Shown one piece after another: positions 33,694 through 42,371 of a stretch of 64,000 nucleotides of DNA. A model generated the notes under the pieces. The model saw nothing but the letters and a program-made list of their open reading frames with translations, was not told the origin of the DNA and searched no databases. Source of the stretch: Eubacterium sp. (GTDB taxonomy: Bacteria > Bacillota > Clostridia > Lachnospirales > Lachnospiraceae); assembly GCA_022796875.1 (NCBI GenBank), contig JAAWJJ010000006.1, forward strand, positions 1 to 64,000, written 5' to 3'. The position numbers and the translations under genes are program-made. The number at the start of each line of letters is the position of its first letter. Position 1 is the stretch's first letter.

Positions 33694-35253
33694 ATGAAAA
33701 AATTTATGGAATACGATGTCGTCATCATGGGCAGCGGCGTGGCCGGAATGGGAGCTGCCTACAAACTGGCAAATGCCCAAAATTTAAAGGTTGCCGTTTT
33801 CGAAAAATATCCGGCACAAGGAGGTGCCGTATCCAACTGCCCTATGAGCTTTTGCTCCACTCCAGATACTCCGGAAGCACAGAAAAGCGCCTACGAGGTA
33901 TTTGCCTGTTTTGCCAATTACAGTTCCAATATGGGACTGGCCAGCAAAATGTTAAAATACTCTTCTGAACTGCCGCGGATCATCTGCGACGAATTTAAAA
34001 TCGAAACCGACATGGTCGTGAAGCGCGACCCGAAAGAATACGGAACCAGGCGCGGTTATACGGTAGGGCACGCCAACGGCCTGGACGTCGGGGACATCTA
34101 CTTTTTAAAAGGACGCGGCCAGGGCCATGCGTTTGCGCTTCTGCTGCTGCGGATGCGGCTGATGCTGGAAAAGAAAGGCGTTTCTTTCTTCTTTCAGACA
34201 CCGATTAAAAAAATTATCCGTGAAGAAAACGGCGGCAAAGTCACCGGCGCTATCGCTTACGACAAAGACGGAAACGAAATTGAGATCAAATGCAAGGCGC
34301 TGATCGTTGCTTCCGGCGGCATGACCGGGAATCTGGATCTTATGAAAAAGCTCGGAGTAGTCAAAACAAAATATGAAGAAGTTTATACCGACGGGTATCA
34401 GGTGAATATCACTTTTCCGGACAGCTGCCAGGACGGCGACGGGCATCTGGCCGTCTGGGAAATCGGCGGCAAAAAAACAAAGATTGCCCTGAGCGCGGAT
34501 CCGCAGGTCCCGAATCCGGGCGTACGTATCGGGCCAAACACCCCATGGCTTGCCGCAAACCAGACAAAAATTGTTACGGAACAGCCTTATCTCCGTGTCA
34601 ATGAATCCGGAAACCGTTTCATTAATGAAGAAATGTCCAACCAGCATACCGCCATATCAACCGCTATCATCCGTAACAACACAAATATGTGCTGCTTTTT
34701 GATTTTTGACGAAGATACGGCAAAATCTATGGCAGACCATGTAGAAGACGATTATGTGTATTTTATTTTCAAAGGGGTGACTATCCATGATCTCCGGCAG
34801 CAGATAGACGAAGCTATTGCCAAAGGGAACAAACATATGTGCCACTTTGATACGATTCATGAAGTCTGCGAATATATGGATATCGACGAAACCAACTTAA
34901 AACGGACGATTTCCCGATATAATAAAGCGAAAGAAATCGGTTACGATGAAGATTTCCATACCGATCCGAAATATATCAAACCGGTCCGCGAAGAATCCGG
35001 CCATATATACTGTTACCGTATTTTTGCCGGCGGTTACGATACGATGGGCGGACTTGCCATTGACGAAAACGCCAATATTTTAGACGAAAACAACCTTCCG
35101 ATTGAGGGATTGTACGGCGGCGGCGATATCGTTGTCGGCAGCCTCTACGGAGATCCGTCCAATGCCGGCGGAAATGTACATGGCTCCATGCCGTCCGGCC
35201 TGCTTGCCGGTGACTCTGCCGCAGAATATATCAAAGGAGGATATCACGAATGA
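33694..35253 (+). CDS. FAD-dependent oxidoreductase, fumarate reductase flavoprotein type
   Basis: About 519 residues. The N-terminal FAD-binding Rossmann motif is VVIMGSGVAGMGAAYKLANA. The central capping domain and the C-terminal FAD signature (GLYGGGDIVVGSLYGDPS, then NAGGNVHGSMPSGLLAG) are those of the FAD_binding_2 superfamily. Members reduce C=C bonds of fumarate, urocanate or other unsaturated acids with electrons from Fe-S carriers. No heme-binding CxxCH or FMN-attachment domain is present. The start at 33694 has AAGGAG 9 bases before it. It overlaps the following ferredoxin gene by 4 bases, giving its probable electron donor. The substrate is open. Confidence 0.85.
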   Translation: MKKFMEYDVVIMGSGVAGMGAAYKLANAQNLKVAVFEKYPAQGGAVSNCPMSFCSTPDTPEAQKSAYEVFACFANYSSNMGLASKMLKYSSELPRIICDEFKIETDMVVKRDPKEYGTRRGYTVGHANGLDVGDIYFLKGRGQGHAFALLLLRMRLMLEKKGVSFFFQTPIKKIIREENGGKVTGAIAYDKDGNEIEIKCKALIVASGGMTGNLDLMKKLGVVKTKYEEVYTDGYQVNITFPDSCQDGDGHLAVWEIGGKKTKIALSADPQVPNPGVRIGPNTPWLAANQTKIVTEQPYLRVNESGNRFINEEMSNQHTAISTAIIRNNTNMCCFLIFDEDTAKSMADHVEDDYVYFIFKGVTIHDLRQQIDEAIAKGNKHMCHFDTIHEVCEYMDIDETNLKRTISRYNKAKEIGYDEDFHTDPKYIKPVREESGHIYCYRIFAGGYDTMGGLAIDENANILDENNLPIEGLYGGGDIVVGSLYGDPSNAGGNVHGSMPSGLLAGDSAAEYIKGGYHE

Positions 35254-35438
35254 AAATAGAAATTTCCGATTACTGTATCCGCTGCGGAATCTGCGAAGAC
35301 CTGTATCCTGATCTCTTCAAACGAAACTATGAAAAACACTGTATAGACATACTGGCAGACGAAGTTCCTCCGGAATTGGAAGACCGTGTTCGCAAAGCCG
35401 CTGACGACTGTGCCGTTGCCGCTATCAGAATACGGTAA
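35250..35438 (+). CDS. Single-cluster ferredoxin
   Basis: 62 residues. The motif C9-x2-C12-x2-C15 (YCIRCGICEDLYPDLF) together with C52 (DDCAVAAI) would hold one cubane cluster, as in the [4Fe-4S] or [3Fe-4S] monocluster ferredoxins. It follows the flavoprotein gene with ATGA overlap. It most likely passes electrons to that enzyme. Confidence 0.88.
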   Translation: MKIEISDYCIRCGICEDLYPDLFKRNYEKHCIDILADEVPPELEDRVRKAADDCAVAAIRIR

Positions 35439-35517
35439 GACATAAATAATCAAAAATACATAAAGGGCGAATCAATATATCTCCGGCTGCATATACTTAT
35501 TCCACGAGGTATTGTAC

Positions 35518-36024
35518 ATGAAAGATTTAAAATCCTGCACAATTATTGGAATAGTCTTTGTCCTGATTACAGGAACGCTGGCACATTTTCTGTATAATTG
35601 GTCTGGCCAAAATTATGCAGCTGGTCTTTTTACGCCGATAAATGAATCCATATGGGAACATATGAAACTATTGTTTTTTCCGATGTTCCTATACTCTCTT
35701 TTCTTTATTTTGAAATTTCGAAAAAAATACTCCTGCATCACTTCTGCATTATGCTTTGGAATCCTGGCCGGCACGCTTTTGATTCCGCTTATTTACTATG
35801 CTTATACCTATGTTCTCGGCAGAAATTTTTTCATTGCAGATATCGGCATATTTCTTTTGAGTACTATCATTGCTTTTTGGCTTTCTTACAAACTCACTTT
35901 GTCCTGCAAACTGGAATCCTGTACTCTTTTTTTATGCATTTTAGTATGTCTGCTTTTTGCCTGCTTTTTAATATTCACCTATCATGCGCCGGATCTGGTC
36001 ATTTTTCAAGATCCCACAGAATAA
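35518..36024 (+). CDS. DUF6512-type small membrane protein
   Basis: About 168 residues with five or six hydrophobic segments. It opens LKSCTIIGIVFVLITGTLAH and carries the conserved block NESIWEHMKLLFFPMFLYSL, the hallmark of DUF6512. GAGG is 8 bases before the ATG at 35518; an in-frame TTG lies 6 bases upstream but is too close to it. An integral membrane protein of unknown function; not clearly part of a neighbouring operon. Confidence 0.7.
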   Translation: MKDLKSCTIIGIVFVLITGTLAHFLYNWSGQNYAAGLFTPINESIWEHMKLLFFPMFLYSLFFILKFRKKYSCITSALCFGILAGTLLIPLIYYAYTYVLGRNFFIADIGIFLLSTIIAFWLSYKLTLSCKLESCTLFLCILVCLLFACFLIFTYHAPDLVIFQDPTE

Positions 36025-36085
36025 ACCGTATCAGTGTATTGGCACAATGATGAAAAAAATTATATAAGTATTTTCACATTTTCTA

Positions 36086-36116
36086 TTGACATTATATATA
36101 TATCATGATGCATAAT
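36086..36116 (+). promoter_or_regulatory. Possible promoter for the repeat lipoprotein
   Basis: A perfect TTGACA (36086-36091) is followed 19 bases on by CATAAT (36111-36116) in AT-rich DNA, about 160 bases before the lipoprotein gene at 36278. The wide spacer lowers confidence. The rest of 36025-36277 shows no gene. Confidence 0.35.
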
Positions 36117-36277
36117 AAAACCATAGAAACAAAAAAAGCAACACCAGGATGATCTCTCGGAAATCTGATTGATCCTGTCGGCGAAACGCAGGCATTAAAC
36201 TTTCGATTTAACTACTGGATATTTTCCAGGTTAAATAAATACAAAACATAATATACACCAGAAAGGAAGAAGTACGT

Positions 36278-36868
36278 ATGAAAAAGAAAATTGTAACAAT
36301 GATGTTAATGGGGATGATGGCATTTTCAATTACTGCCTGCGGCAGTTCCGGAGATTCCACTCCAACAGAAGCGCAACAGGAATCGACAAATGACGCTGCT
36401 CCCTCAGAAGCAAACAGCACTGAAAACAATACTGAACCTGCAGAAACGGCTGAACCCACCGAAACGGCTGAGCCTACCGAAACAGCCGAGCCTACCGAAA
36501 CAGCTGAACCTACCGAAACAGCTGAACCTACCGAGAATGAAGCATCCACGGGAGAAATCACTTATCAAAGTATTCTGGACGAATACACGCAGAAAATTAT
36601 TGATGCGACGCCTGGAATTGTAGAAGAATACAACACTGAAGCCGAAGCACTTGCAGGGGATATTCAGGCACTTGCCCTCCTTGCAACGGAAAAGACGGAA
36701 AAACTCGCGGAAATCAGTGTCGAGGGAACCACAAAAATGGCGGAACTGATGCTGAATAACGGGGATGACCAAGCAACTTACACCGAATGGGCTAATAAGC
36801 TAACAGCAGTTTACATGGAACAGGCAGCACAGATTACAAATTCTTATATGGATTCAGCCACACCGTAG
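36278..36868 (+). CDS. Lipoprotein with TAEPTE repeat
   Basis: 196 residues. Signal peptide and lipobox ITAC (Cys about 22) mark it as a surface lipoprotein. Residues about 51-85 contain five copies of the hexamer ETAEPT, encoded by 18-base units that differ slightly at wobble positions. The rest (about 90-196) is helical and Ala/Glu-rich with a possible coiled coil. No family recognised. It probably reaches across the wall on the extended Pro/Thr/Glu stalk. Confidence 0.65.
   Translation: MKKKIVTMMLMGMMAFSITACGSSGDSTPTEAQQESTNDAAPSEANSTENNTEPAETAEPTETAEPTETAEPTETAEPTETAEPTENEASTGEITYQSILDEYTQKIIDATPGIVEEYNTEAEALAGDIQALALLATEKTEKLAEISVEGTTKMAELMLNNGDDQATYTEWANKLTAVYMEQAAQITNSYMDSATP
36430..36537 (+). 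repeat. Five-copy 18-bp repeat inside the lipoprotein gene
   Basis: Units of GAAACGGCTGAACCCACC type recur with period 18 and encode E-T-A-E-P-T. Such in-frame repeats commonly expand or contract by slippage, altering stalk length. Confidence 0.8.
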
Positions 36869-36902
36869 TCCGGACAAATAAAACGCTGCTAACAATAAAA
36901 GA

Positions 36903-36957
36903 AAAAGAGCCAAAAACCGTTGATTTATCAATAAATCTTTCGATTTTTGGCTCTTTT
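36903..36957 (-). terminator. Strong bidirectional terminator of ssrA and the lipoprotein gene
   Basis: AAAAGAGCCAAAAA (36903-36916) and TTTTTGGCTCTTTT (36944-36957) pair perfectly over 14 bp, and an inner hairpin GATTTA/TAAATC sits in the loop. It ends both the minus-strand tmRNA and the + strand lipoprotein gene. Confidence 0.9.
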
Positions 36958-36964
36958 ACGTAAG

Positions 36965-37305
36965 TGGAGTAGACGGGAATCGAACCCGTGTCCGAAAGCC
37001 CTTCCATTGTACTTCTACTATTATAGTCAGTTCTTTTTCATTCCCTCTGCCGGACGGAAACGGACATCCTTCCGGTTTTAGTAGCTTCATAATACGCCCA
37101 TATACGCAAAGCTTAATATATGTCGTTTCCTACATGGTCGATGCCTGACCCTTAAAGTGTAGGTGCTTCAAGGCAGACAACGCCGCTTAGGCAGCGTATG
37201 CTAAATTTCTATCTTCAGCGTTTAATTTTAATTTTGAGTTTTGACGCAGCATCCTGCGAATAGCTTCTCCAACTTCAAAACCCCCGTCGAAACCTTTACT
37301 ACCCC
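36965..37305 (-). ncRNA. ssrA: Transfer-messenger RNA (tmRNA)
   Basis: About 341 bases on the minus strand. The 5' end GGGGTAG pairs with CTACTCC at the 3' end as a 7-bp acceptor stem with one G-U. The T-arm GGTTCGATTCC is present, and 5' GGTTTCGACGGGGG is the usual tmRNA opening. The tag frame (37219-37187) reads AEDRNLAYAA followed by TAA. The terminal CCA is not encoded (the DNA reads CTCCACTT), so it must be added by the CCA enzyme. It rescues stalled ribosomes together with SmpB, whose gene lies directly upstream. Confidence 0.95.
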
Positions 37306-37444
37306 ATATAATAACAGGCTCCGGCAGAAACCACTTTTTATTCCGCGATCGCCTGAAATTGTATTTTCCGTTTTTATTATAAAGGAAACGGATCGTTTGT
37401 CAATATTTTTTATAAATTTTTCACATCAGTTCTGCCGCATCCAT

Positions 37445-37912
37445 TTAATACAGGTTCCGCACTTTAAAGTCCCTCTCGGCCTCCCGTTTCATATCCTTTT
37501 TCGCAATATCCGCACGTTTGTCATAGAGTTTTTTCCCTTTTGCCAACGCGATCTCTACTTTCGCAAGGCTGCCTTTAAAATACACCTGCAGCGGCACTAC
37601 CGTATATCCTTTTTCGGCCGCTTTCCCCGCAATCTTTGCAATTTCCGCTTTGTGCAGCAGCAGTTTTTTCGGCCGCATCGGGTCTTTATTGAAAATATTT
37701 CCTTTTTCATACGGACTGACATGCATGCCGTAAAGAATCATTTCACCGTTTTCAATATGAAGAAACGATTCTTTGATGCTGCATTTTCCCATGCGCAGGG
37801 ACTTTACTTCCGTCCCCGCCAGACTGATGCCAGCCTCAAATTTGTCTTCTATAAAGTAATCATGGTAAGCCTTTTTATTATTTGCAATCAATTTTCTGGT
37901 TTCTTTCGCCAT
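37445..37912 (-). CDS. smpB: SsrA-binding protein
   Basis: About 155 residues from [20 protein letters not shown]; the open frame extends 17 codons further, but those lie within rnr and AGGGGACGG precedes this ATG. The beta-barrel core ([37 protein letters not shown]) and the basic C-terminal tail ([17 protein letters not shown]) are complete. It binds tmRNA and delivers it to stalled ribosomes. The start overlaps the rnr end by 35 bases, so the two are translationally linked. Confidence 0.96.
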   Translation of the reverse strand: MAKETRKLIANNKKAYHDYFIEDKFEAGISLAGTEVKSLRMGKCSIKESFLHIENGEMILYGMHVSPYEKGNIFNKDPMRPKKLLLHKAEIAKIAGKAAEKGYTVVPLQVYFKGSLAKVEIALAKGKKLYDKRADIAKKDMKREAERDFKVRNLY

Positions 37913-40067
37913 CCGTTTCACCGTCCCCTTTACACGTTTCTTCTTTTTCTTCGCATACTTCAAAATCGATCGTACGGTTTAACCGGTCCGTTCCTTTCAC
38001 AAGAATACGCACTTTCTGTCCCAGCTTATAACGTTTTCCGGTCGTTTCCCCTGCCAGTTCATACGTATCTTCCAGATATTCGTAATAATCGTCTTCCAAC
38101 GCCGTGATATGCACCATTCCTTCAATCGTATTCGGCAGTTCCACATAAAAACCATAATTTGTTACACCAGAAATTACGCCGGTATATTCTTCGCCAATAC
38201 GTTCCGACATATACTCCACTTTTTTTAATTTTACGGTTTCCCGTTCCGCTTCTTCCGCTCTTCGCTCCAGGTCGCTTGCCTGTTTCGCCACGTTCGGCAG
38301 AATACTTTCATAATGCAGAGTCTTCTTCTCATTCATTCTGCCCCGCAGCGTATCTTTGATAATCCTGTGAATCTGCAAATCAGGATATCGGCGAATCGGA
38401 GAAGTAAAATGACAGTAGTAATTTGCTGCCAGACCAAAATGTCCGCTGCATACCGCTTCGTATTTTGCCTGCTTCATAGAACGCAGCGTCAGACGGCTGA
38501 TTAGCCCCTCTGCCTCCGAACCCTCAATCTTTTCCAACAGCCGCTGCAGTTCTTTCGGATGGATCTCGTCCTGCCCGATATGCAGGCTGAATCCGAAATT
38601 ATTGATAAACAGCGCCAGTTTCTGTATTTTCTCACTGTCCGGATTATCATGCGTCCGATACACAAAAGGAATTTCCTGCCAGTAATAATGCTGCGCCACC
38701 GTTTCATTCGCGATCAGCATAAAATCTTCTATAATTTTTGTCGCCGCATTCCTGTCATACGGTTTGATGTCCGTCGGCCTGCCGTTTTCGTCCAGAATCA
38801 GTTTCGTTTCCGGAAAGTCAAAATCAATTGAACCTCTGCTGCGCCTCTTTTTACGCAAAATGTCGGCCAGTTCTTTCATCTGCTCAAACATCGGTACAAA
38901 ATCTTTGTATTTTTCTCTTTCCTCTTCGTCCTGGACGGTAATAATTTTATCCACGCTCGTATAAGTCATACGCGCATCTACCTGTATGACGGATTCTACA
39001 ATTTCATAATCGATGACCGTGCCTTTGCCGTCAATCTCCATCAAACAGCTTAATGCCAGCCGGTCTTCTCCCTGATTTAAGGAACAGATACCGTTAGACA
39101 GCGCATGGGGCAGCATCGGAATCACGCGGTCCGCCAGGTATACGGAAGTCCCTCTTTTTAACGCTTCCTCGTCTAACGCGCTGTGCTCCTGCACATAATT
39201 GGCAACGTCCGCAATATGCACGCCCAGCTTGTATCTGCCGCCGTCTTTTGTCAGCGAAACCGCGTCGTCCAGATCTTTTGCATCTTCGCCGTCGATCGTC
39301 ACCATACGTACGCCGCGCAGGTCCCTGCGTCCTGCCAGATCTCCTTCCACAATCCCCCTCAATGCCGCGCTCTGCGCCTGATTTAACACTTTCTCCGGAA
39401 ATTCTGTCGGCAGTTCATAGCCTTTGACGATCGACATAATATCGGTTCCCGGATCGTTGACATGTCCGATAATTTCCGTAACAATACCTTCCGGATTGTG
39501 CGTTTCATCTCCATAAGAAGTCAGTTCCACGACGACTTTATGCCCGGTAACGGCTCCTTTGGATTTTCCTTTCAAAATAAATACGTCTTTATCATACCGT
39601 TTATTATCCGGCCTTACAAACCCGTAATTATCACTTGCTTCATAATAGCCGACTAACCTTTGCGTCCCGCGTTTTATAATTTCCAGCACCACGCCCTCAC
39701 GGCGTTTGCCGCCTGCTTCGGGCAGCAGTTTTATCCGCACTTCATCCAGATGCATCGCCTGTCCGGCATTGCCTTCCGGGATAAAAATATCCTCATCCAT
39801 CCCCTCCACGCTGACAAATCCGAATCCGCGCGGGTGCGCCTGATAAATTCCGCATAACGCTTTCTGCTTCGCTTTATGGTATTTTCCTTTTTTAGTGGCT
39901 TCGATCTTTCCCTCTGCCGTCAGGGCGTCTAATACTTCGTGCAGCGCATCCCGTTCCCCTTTTGGAATATTCAGCAAAATTGCCAGTTCCTTTGCTTTCA
40001 TTGGCACATATAGTTCGTCGCAGATTAACTCGTATACAACTTTTTTCTGTTTTTCAAACGGATCCAT
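37878..40067 (-). CDS. rnr: Ribonuclease R
   Basis: A 729-residue 3'-5' exoribonuclease. Order: N-terminal winged-helix and two cold-shock OB domains ([20 protein letters not shown]), the RNB catalytic domain with the acidic cluster [16 protein letters not shown], the [13 protein letters not shown] block and a C-terminal S1 domain ([20 protein letters not shown]) with a short basic/acidic tail. It degrades structured RNA and helps clear tmRNA-tagged transcripts, consistent with its place between secG and smpB-ssrA. Confidence 0.97.
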   Translation of the reverse strand: MDPFEKQKKVVYELICDELYVPMKAKELAILLNIPKGERDALHEVLDALTAEGKIEATKKGKYHKAKQKALCGIYQAHPRGFGFVSVEGMDEDIFIPEGNAGQAMHLDEVRIKLLPEAGGKRREGVVLEIIKRGTQRLVGYYEASDNYGFVRPDNKRYDKDVFILKGKSKGAVTGHKVVVELTSYGDETHNPEGIVTEIIGHVNDPGTDIMSIVKGYELPTEFPEKVLNQAQSAALRGIVEGDLAGRRDLRGVRMVTIDGEDAKDLDDAVSLTKDGGRYKLGVHIADVANYVQEHSALDEEALKRGTSVYLADRVIPMLPHALSNGICSLNQGEDRLALSCLMEIDGKGTVIDYEIVESVIQVDARMTYTSVDKIITVQDEEEREKYKDFVPMFEQMKELADILRKKRRSRGSIDFDFPETKLILDENGRPTDIKPYDRNAATKIIEDFMLIANETVAQHYYWQEIPFVYRTHDNPDSEKIQKLALFINNFGFSLHIGQDEIHPKELQRLLEKIEGSEAEGLISRLTLRSMKQAKYEAVCSGHFGLAANYYCHFTSPIRRYPDLQIHRIIKDTLRGRMNEKKTLHYESILPNVAKQASDLERRAEEAERETVKLKKVEYMSERIGEEYTGVISGVTNYGFYVELPNTIEGMVHITALEDDYYEYLEDTYELAGETTGKRYKLGQKVRILVKGTDRLNRTIDFEVCEEKEETCKGDGETDGERNQKIDCK

Positions 40068-40115
40068 AATTTCTCCTTTCCGGATTGCTTCCCGCGGTAT
40101 TTCCTATAATATAAA

Positions 40116-40162
40116 GTAAAAAAGCCGCTGCTTTTGCATTTCCCACGCATCAGCAACAGCTT
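40116..40162 (-). terminator. Terminator after secG
   Basis: On the minus strand AAGCTGTTGCT (40162-40152) pairs with AGCAGCGGCTT (40132-40122) over 11 positions including G-U pairs, followed by TTTTTT. It would end or attenuate secG transcription before rnr. Confidence 0.65.
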
Positions 40163-40170
40163 ACTTCCTC

Positions 40171-40219
40171 TTTTGCACATCCAGCCTGTATCTGTTGGAT
40201 TTTTGCACATCCAGCCTGT
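40171..40219. repeat. 19-bp direct repeat before secG's 3' end
   Basis: TTTTGCACATCCAGCCTGT occurs at 40171-40189 and 40201-40219, 30 bases apart, in the secG-rnr spacer. It may be a slippage duplication or a protein site. No mobile element lies between the copies. Confidence 0.5.
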
Positions 40220-40221
40220 GA

Positions 40222-40464
40222 CTATTGAATAAATCCCATACTCAATACTGCGGCGGCAGCCATAAAGAAAATAACAAGTCCGGTTGTCAATTTTACCAGA
40301 TGACCTTCCATAGAACGCCCCTTATTTTTTCCCCAATAGGAATCCGAAGAACCGCTGAGCGCGCCAAGTCCCTGAGATTTTCCCTCCTGAAGCAATATGA
40401 TTATTGTTAATGCAGCGCATGCTATAATTAATGCAATGATAATGATGTTCCTTAAAATATCCAT
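40222..40464 (-). CDS. secG: Preprotein translocase subunit SecG
   Basis: 80 residues with two transmembrane helices (IIIIALIIACAALTIIILLQ and VIFFMAAAAVLSMGFI) separated by the conserved loop QEGKSQGLGALSGSSDSYWG. It is an accessory subunit of the SecYEG channel. Its position upstream of rnr and smpB is the standard Firmicute order. Confidence 0.95.
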   Translation of the reverse strand: MDILRNIIIIALIIACAALTIIILLQEGKSQGLGALSGSSDSYWGKNKGRSMEGHLVKLTTGLVIFFMAAAAVLSMGFIQ

Positions 40465-40596
40465 GATTCCACCTCCGTCCTACATGAAGCATAATTCCAT
40501 ACTTTTATTAAGATAACACAAATTTTCCTGCATTGCAAGGATAGAATTGCATTTTTCCCTGTATTTCTTTTACGTCCGGGTTTCCTTTTATCTCAT

Positions 40597-41529
40597 TTAT
40601 CCCCTGTCATATACCCCTTTAAATGCGTCAAATGTCAGCCGCATCGCTTCCTCCGGCCGGGAATATTCCAATCCCAGCTCCCGGACGATTTTACTGCCGT
40701 CAAACAATTCGCTTTCTTCTTTCCATAACGGAAACGGCAATGGAATCCTTTGTTCCAACGCTTCTTCCACACGAATATCCATTGTCTGAAAAGCGCGGTC
40801 GCTCACTGTCCTCAAAAGTCCCAGATAACGGTCGTATGTCATAATTTCCGGCGCGCTTAAGTTATATACCGTATTCTGTGCCTCGGACGAATCCATACAA
40901 AGCGAAACTGCGTTTGCCACATCTTTTACATAAACCATCTGAAAAGCGCCGTCTGCGTCAACCGGCCGATACGCCGTGCCCTCCTGTATGATCTGTCTGA
41001 TAAACCATGATTCGCGGGGTGCATAATTATACGGGCCGTAAATAAATGCCGGTCGCAGGATCGTATAGGAATTTCCACGTTTTTCCGACTGCTTTTTCAG
41101 TTCTTCTTCCAGGCACATTTTCTTATATGCGTACAGTTCCACCTCATCTTCCGGTTTTTTTGTTTTCAGAGGCGCTTCTTCCGTTTTGCTGACCATAGTC
41201 CGCGCATACACGTCCGCCGTACTGAAATAAATATATTGTTTCCACTTAAAAGAAAGGTTTTCATATAAAAGCGCAATATCTCCCGGCTCATAAGCACAAA
41301 AATCAATCACGGCATCGTAAACGGTGTCAGAATTTTCTCCTGACGATATTTTTTTCAGTTTGTCGGCATCTCTGCGGTCACATACAATCTCTTTGACAGT
41401 TCCCAGAGGCTTCATAGAATATTTCCCTCTGTTTAAAAAAGTCAGGGAATGTCCTGCCCTGGACATCATGATTGAAAATACCCTGCCCACAAAATATGTT
41501 CCTCCAATCAGCAACAGTTTTTTTCCCAT
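40597..41529 (-). CDS. NAD-dependent epimerase/dehydratase
   Basis: About 310 residues, extended SDR. The cofactor loop GKKLLLIGGTYFVGRVF (GGTxxxG), the YxxxK pair in LYAYKKMCLEEE and an acidic residue after beta-2 mark NAD(P) use. ILRPAFIYGPYNYAPRESWF is typical of nucleotide-sugar epimerases. GAGGAAATT precedes the ATG at 41529, preferred over the upstream in-frame start. Probably acts on a nucleotide-linked sugar; the exact substrate is not resolvable. Confidence 0.85.
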   Translation of the reverse strand: MGKKLLLIGGTYFVGRVFSIMMSRAGHSLTFLNRGKYSMKPLGTVKEIVCDRRDADKLKKISSGENSDTVYDAVIDFCAYEPGDIALLYENLSFKWKQYIYFSTADVYARTMVSKTEEAPLKTKKPEDEVELYAYKKMCLEEELKKQSEKRGNSYTILRPAFIYGPYNYAPRESWFIRQIIQEGTAYRPVDADGAFQMVYVKDVANAVSLCMDSSEAQNTVYNLSAPEIMTYDRYLGLLRTVSDRAFQTMDIRVEEALEQRIPLPFPLWKEESELFDGSKIVRELGLEYSRPEEAMRLTFDAFKGVYDRG

Positions 41530-41756
41530 AATAATTTCCTCCCGGTCAGATTTTTCTTTCAAAGCCAATAGCCAATACATGTAAAATGGCTGTTTTCCTC
41601 ATTACACGTGAGAATAAACGTTTCATACGCCTAAGGCACTATGCAAAAGCACCGAAAAATAATCCGTTTTTGTGCATCCTGAAAATTGTTTTCTGCCGGC
41701 AGATTTCCTAATATTTACATATATAAGTTTTTAAAAGAAGAAAGGAGTCTGTGTCT

Positions 41757-42368
41757 GTGGATGAAACAAAATTATGCCAGAACTGCCTGTCCAGGCAGGA
41801 TAAAATCCAAAAAATCATTGCCATCGAATGGGCGATGTTCGATTGTGTAAACAAAGGAAAAAGCCGTGCCTCCTGTCAGGATGATCCCGATACTTTTCTT
41901 ATCATGCGCCAGTCCCAATTTGAAGCGTGGTCGGACGAGCTGTTGGATTCCTACCTTTCCGATCTTCTGACGGCAGATGGCAAAGGTATCAATCTCGTCG
42001 AATTAAAATATTTATTTATGATGTGCGGACGGAATCTGGATGAAATGATCGCTACATCCAGATATCATTCCGCCGAAGCCTGCCAACTGATAAAAAAGAT
42101 CATGAATATGATAAACGGCTGGACCATGCAGTTAATCCGGAATTTCCCGCAGTTAAAATACTGCTCGCGCCCGCTCCGCAGCATTGCTGACAGCGATACG
42201 GAAACTTCCATGGAAACCTACCAGAAGAGTGAGCTGTACACTTATTCCGAAGAAACGATCCGGCTGTTTTATCAGTATGTGTTAAAGCTTTCCGAAGAAA
42301 AGAAGAATCTGCCTCATATGATCGTACGGAATACCGCGCTGTTGAACCGACAGGCACAGGAAGTTTAA
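41757..42368 (+). CDS. DUF4125-type protein
   Basis: About 203 residues starting at GTG (41757; AGGAG is 9 bases away, while an earlier GTG at 41751 is only 3 bases from it). The first 100 residues carry the DUF4125 pattern: KIIAIEWAMFDCVN, RASCQDDPDTFLIMRQSQF, LLDSYLSDLLTADGKG. The remainder is helical and unassigned. Soluble. It is the first gene of an operon with a MoxR ATPase (3-base gap) and an LRR protein. Function unknown; the context suggests an accessory of the ATPase. Confidence 0.7.
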   Translation: MDETKLCQNCLSRQDKIQKIIAIEWAMFDCVNKGKSRASCQDDPDTFLIMRQSQFEAWSDELLDSYLSDLLTADGKGINLVELKYLFMMCGRNLDEMIATSRYHSAEACQLIKKIMNMINGWTMQLIRNFPQLKYCSRPLRSIADSDTETSMETYQKSELYTYSEETIRLFYQYVLKLSEEKKNLPHMIVRNTALLNRQAQEV

Positions 42369-42371
42369 GCT

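Noticed and set aside
40171-40219. Attachment-site-like direct repeat of 19 bp
   Set aside because: Copies are only 30 bases apart in the secG-rnr spacer, with no integrase or element between them. The tmRNA 3' end, a common attachment site, shows no adjacent integrase either.
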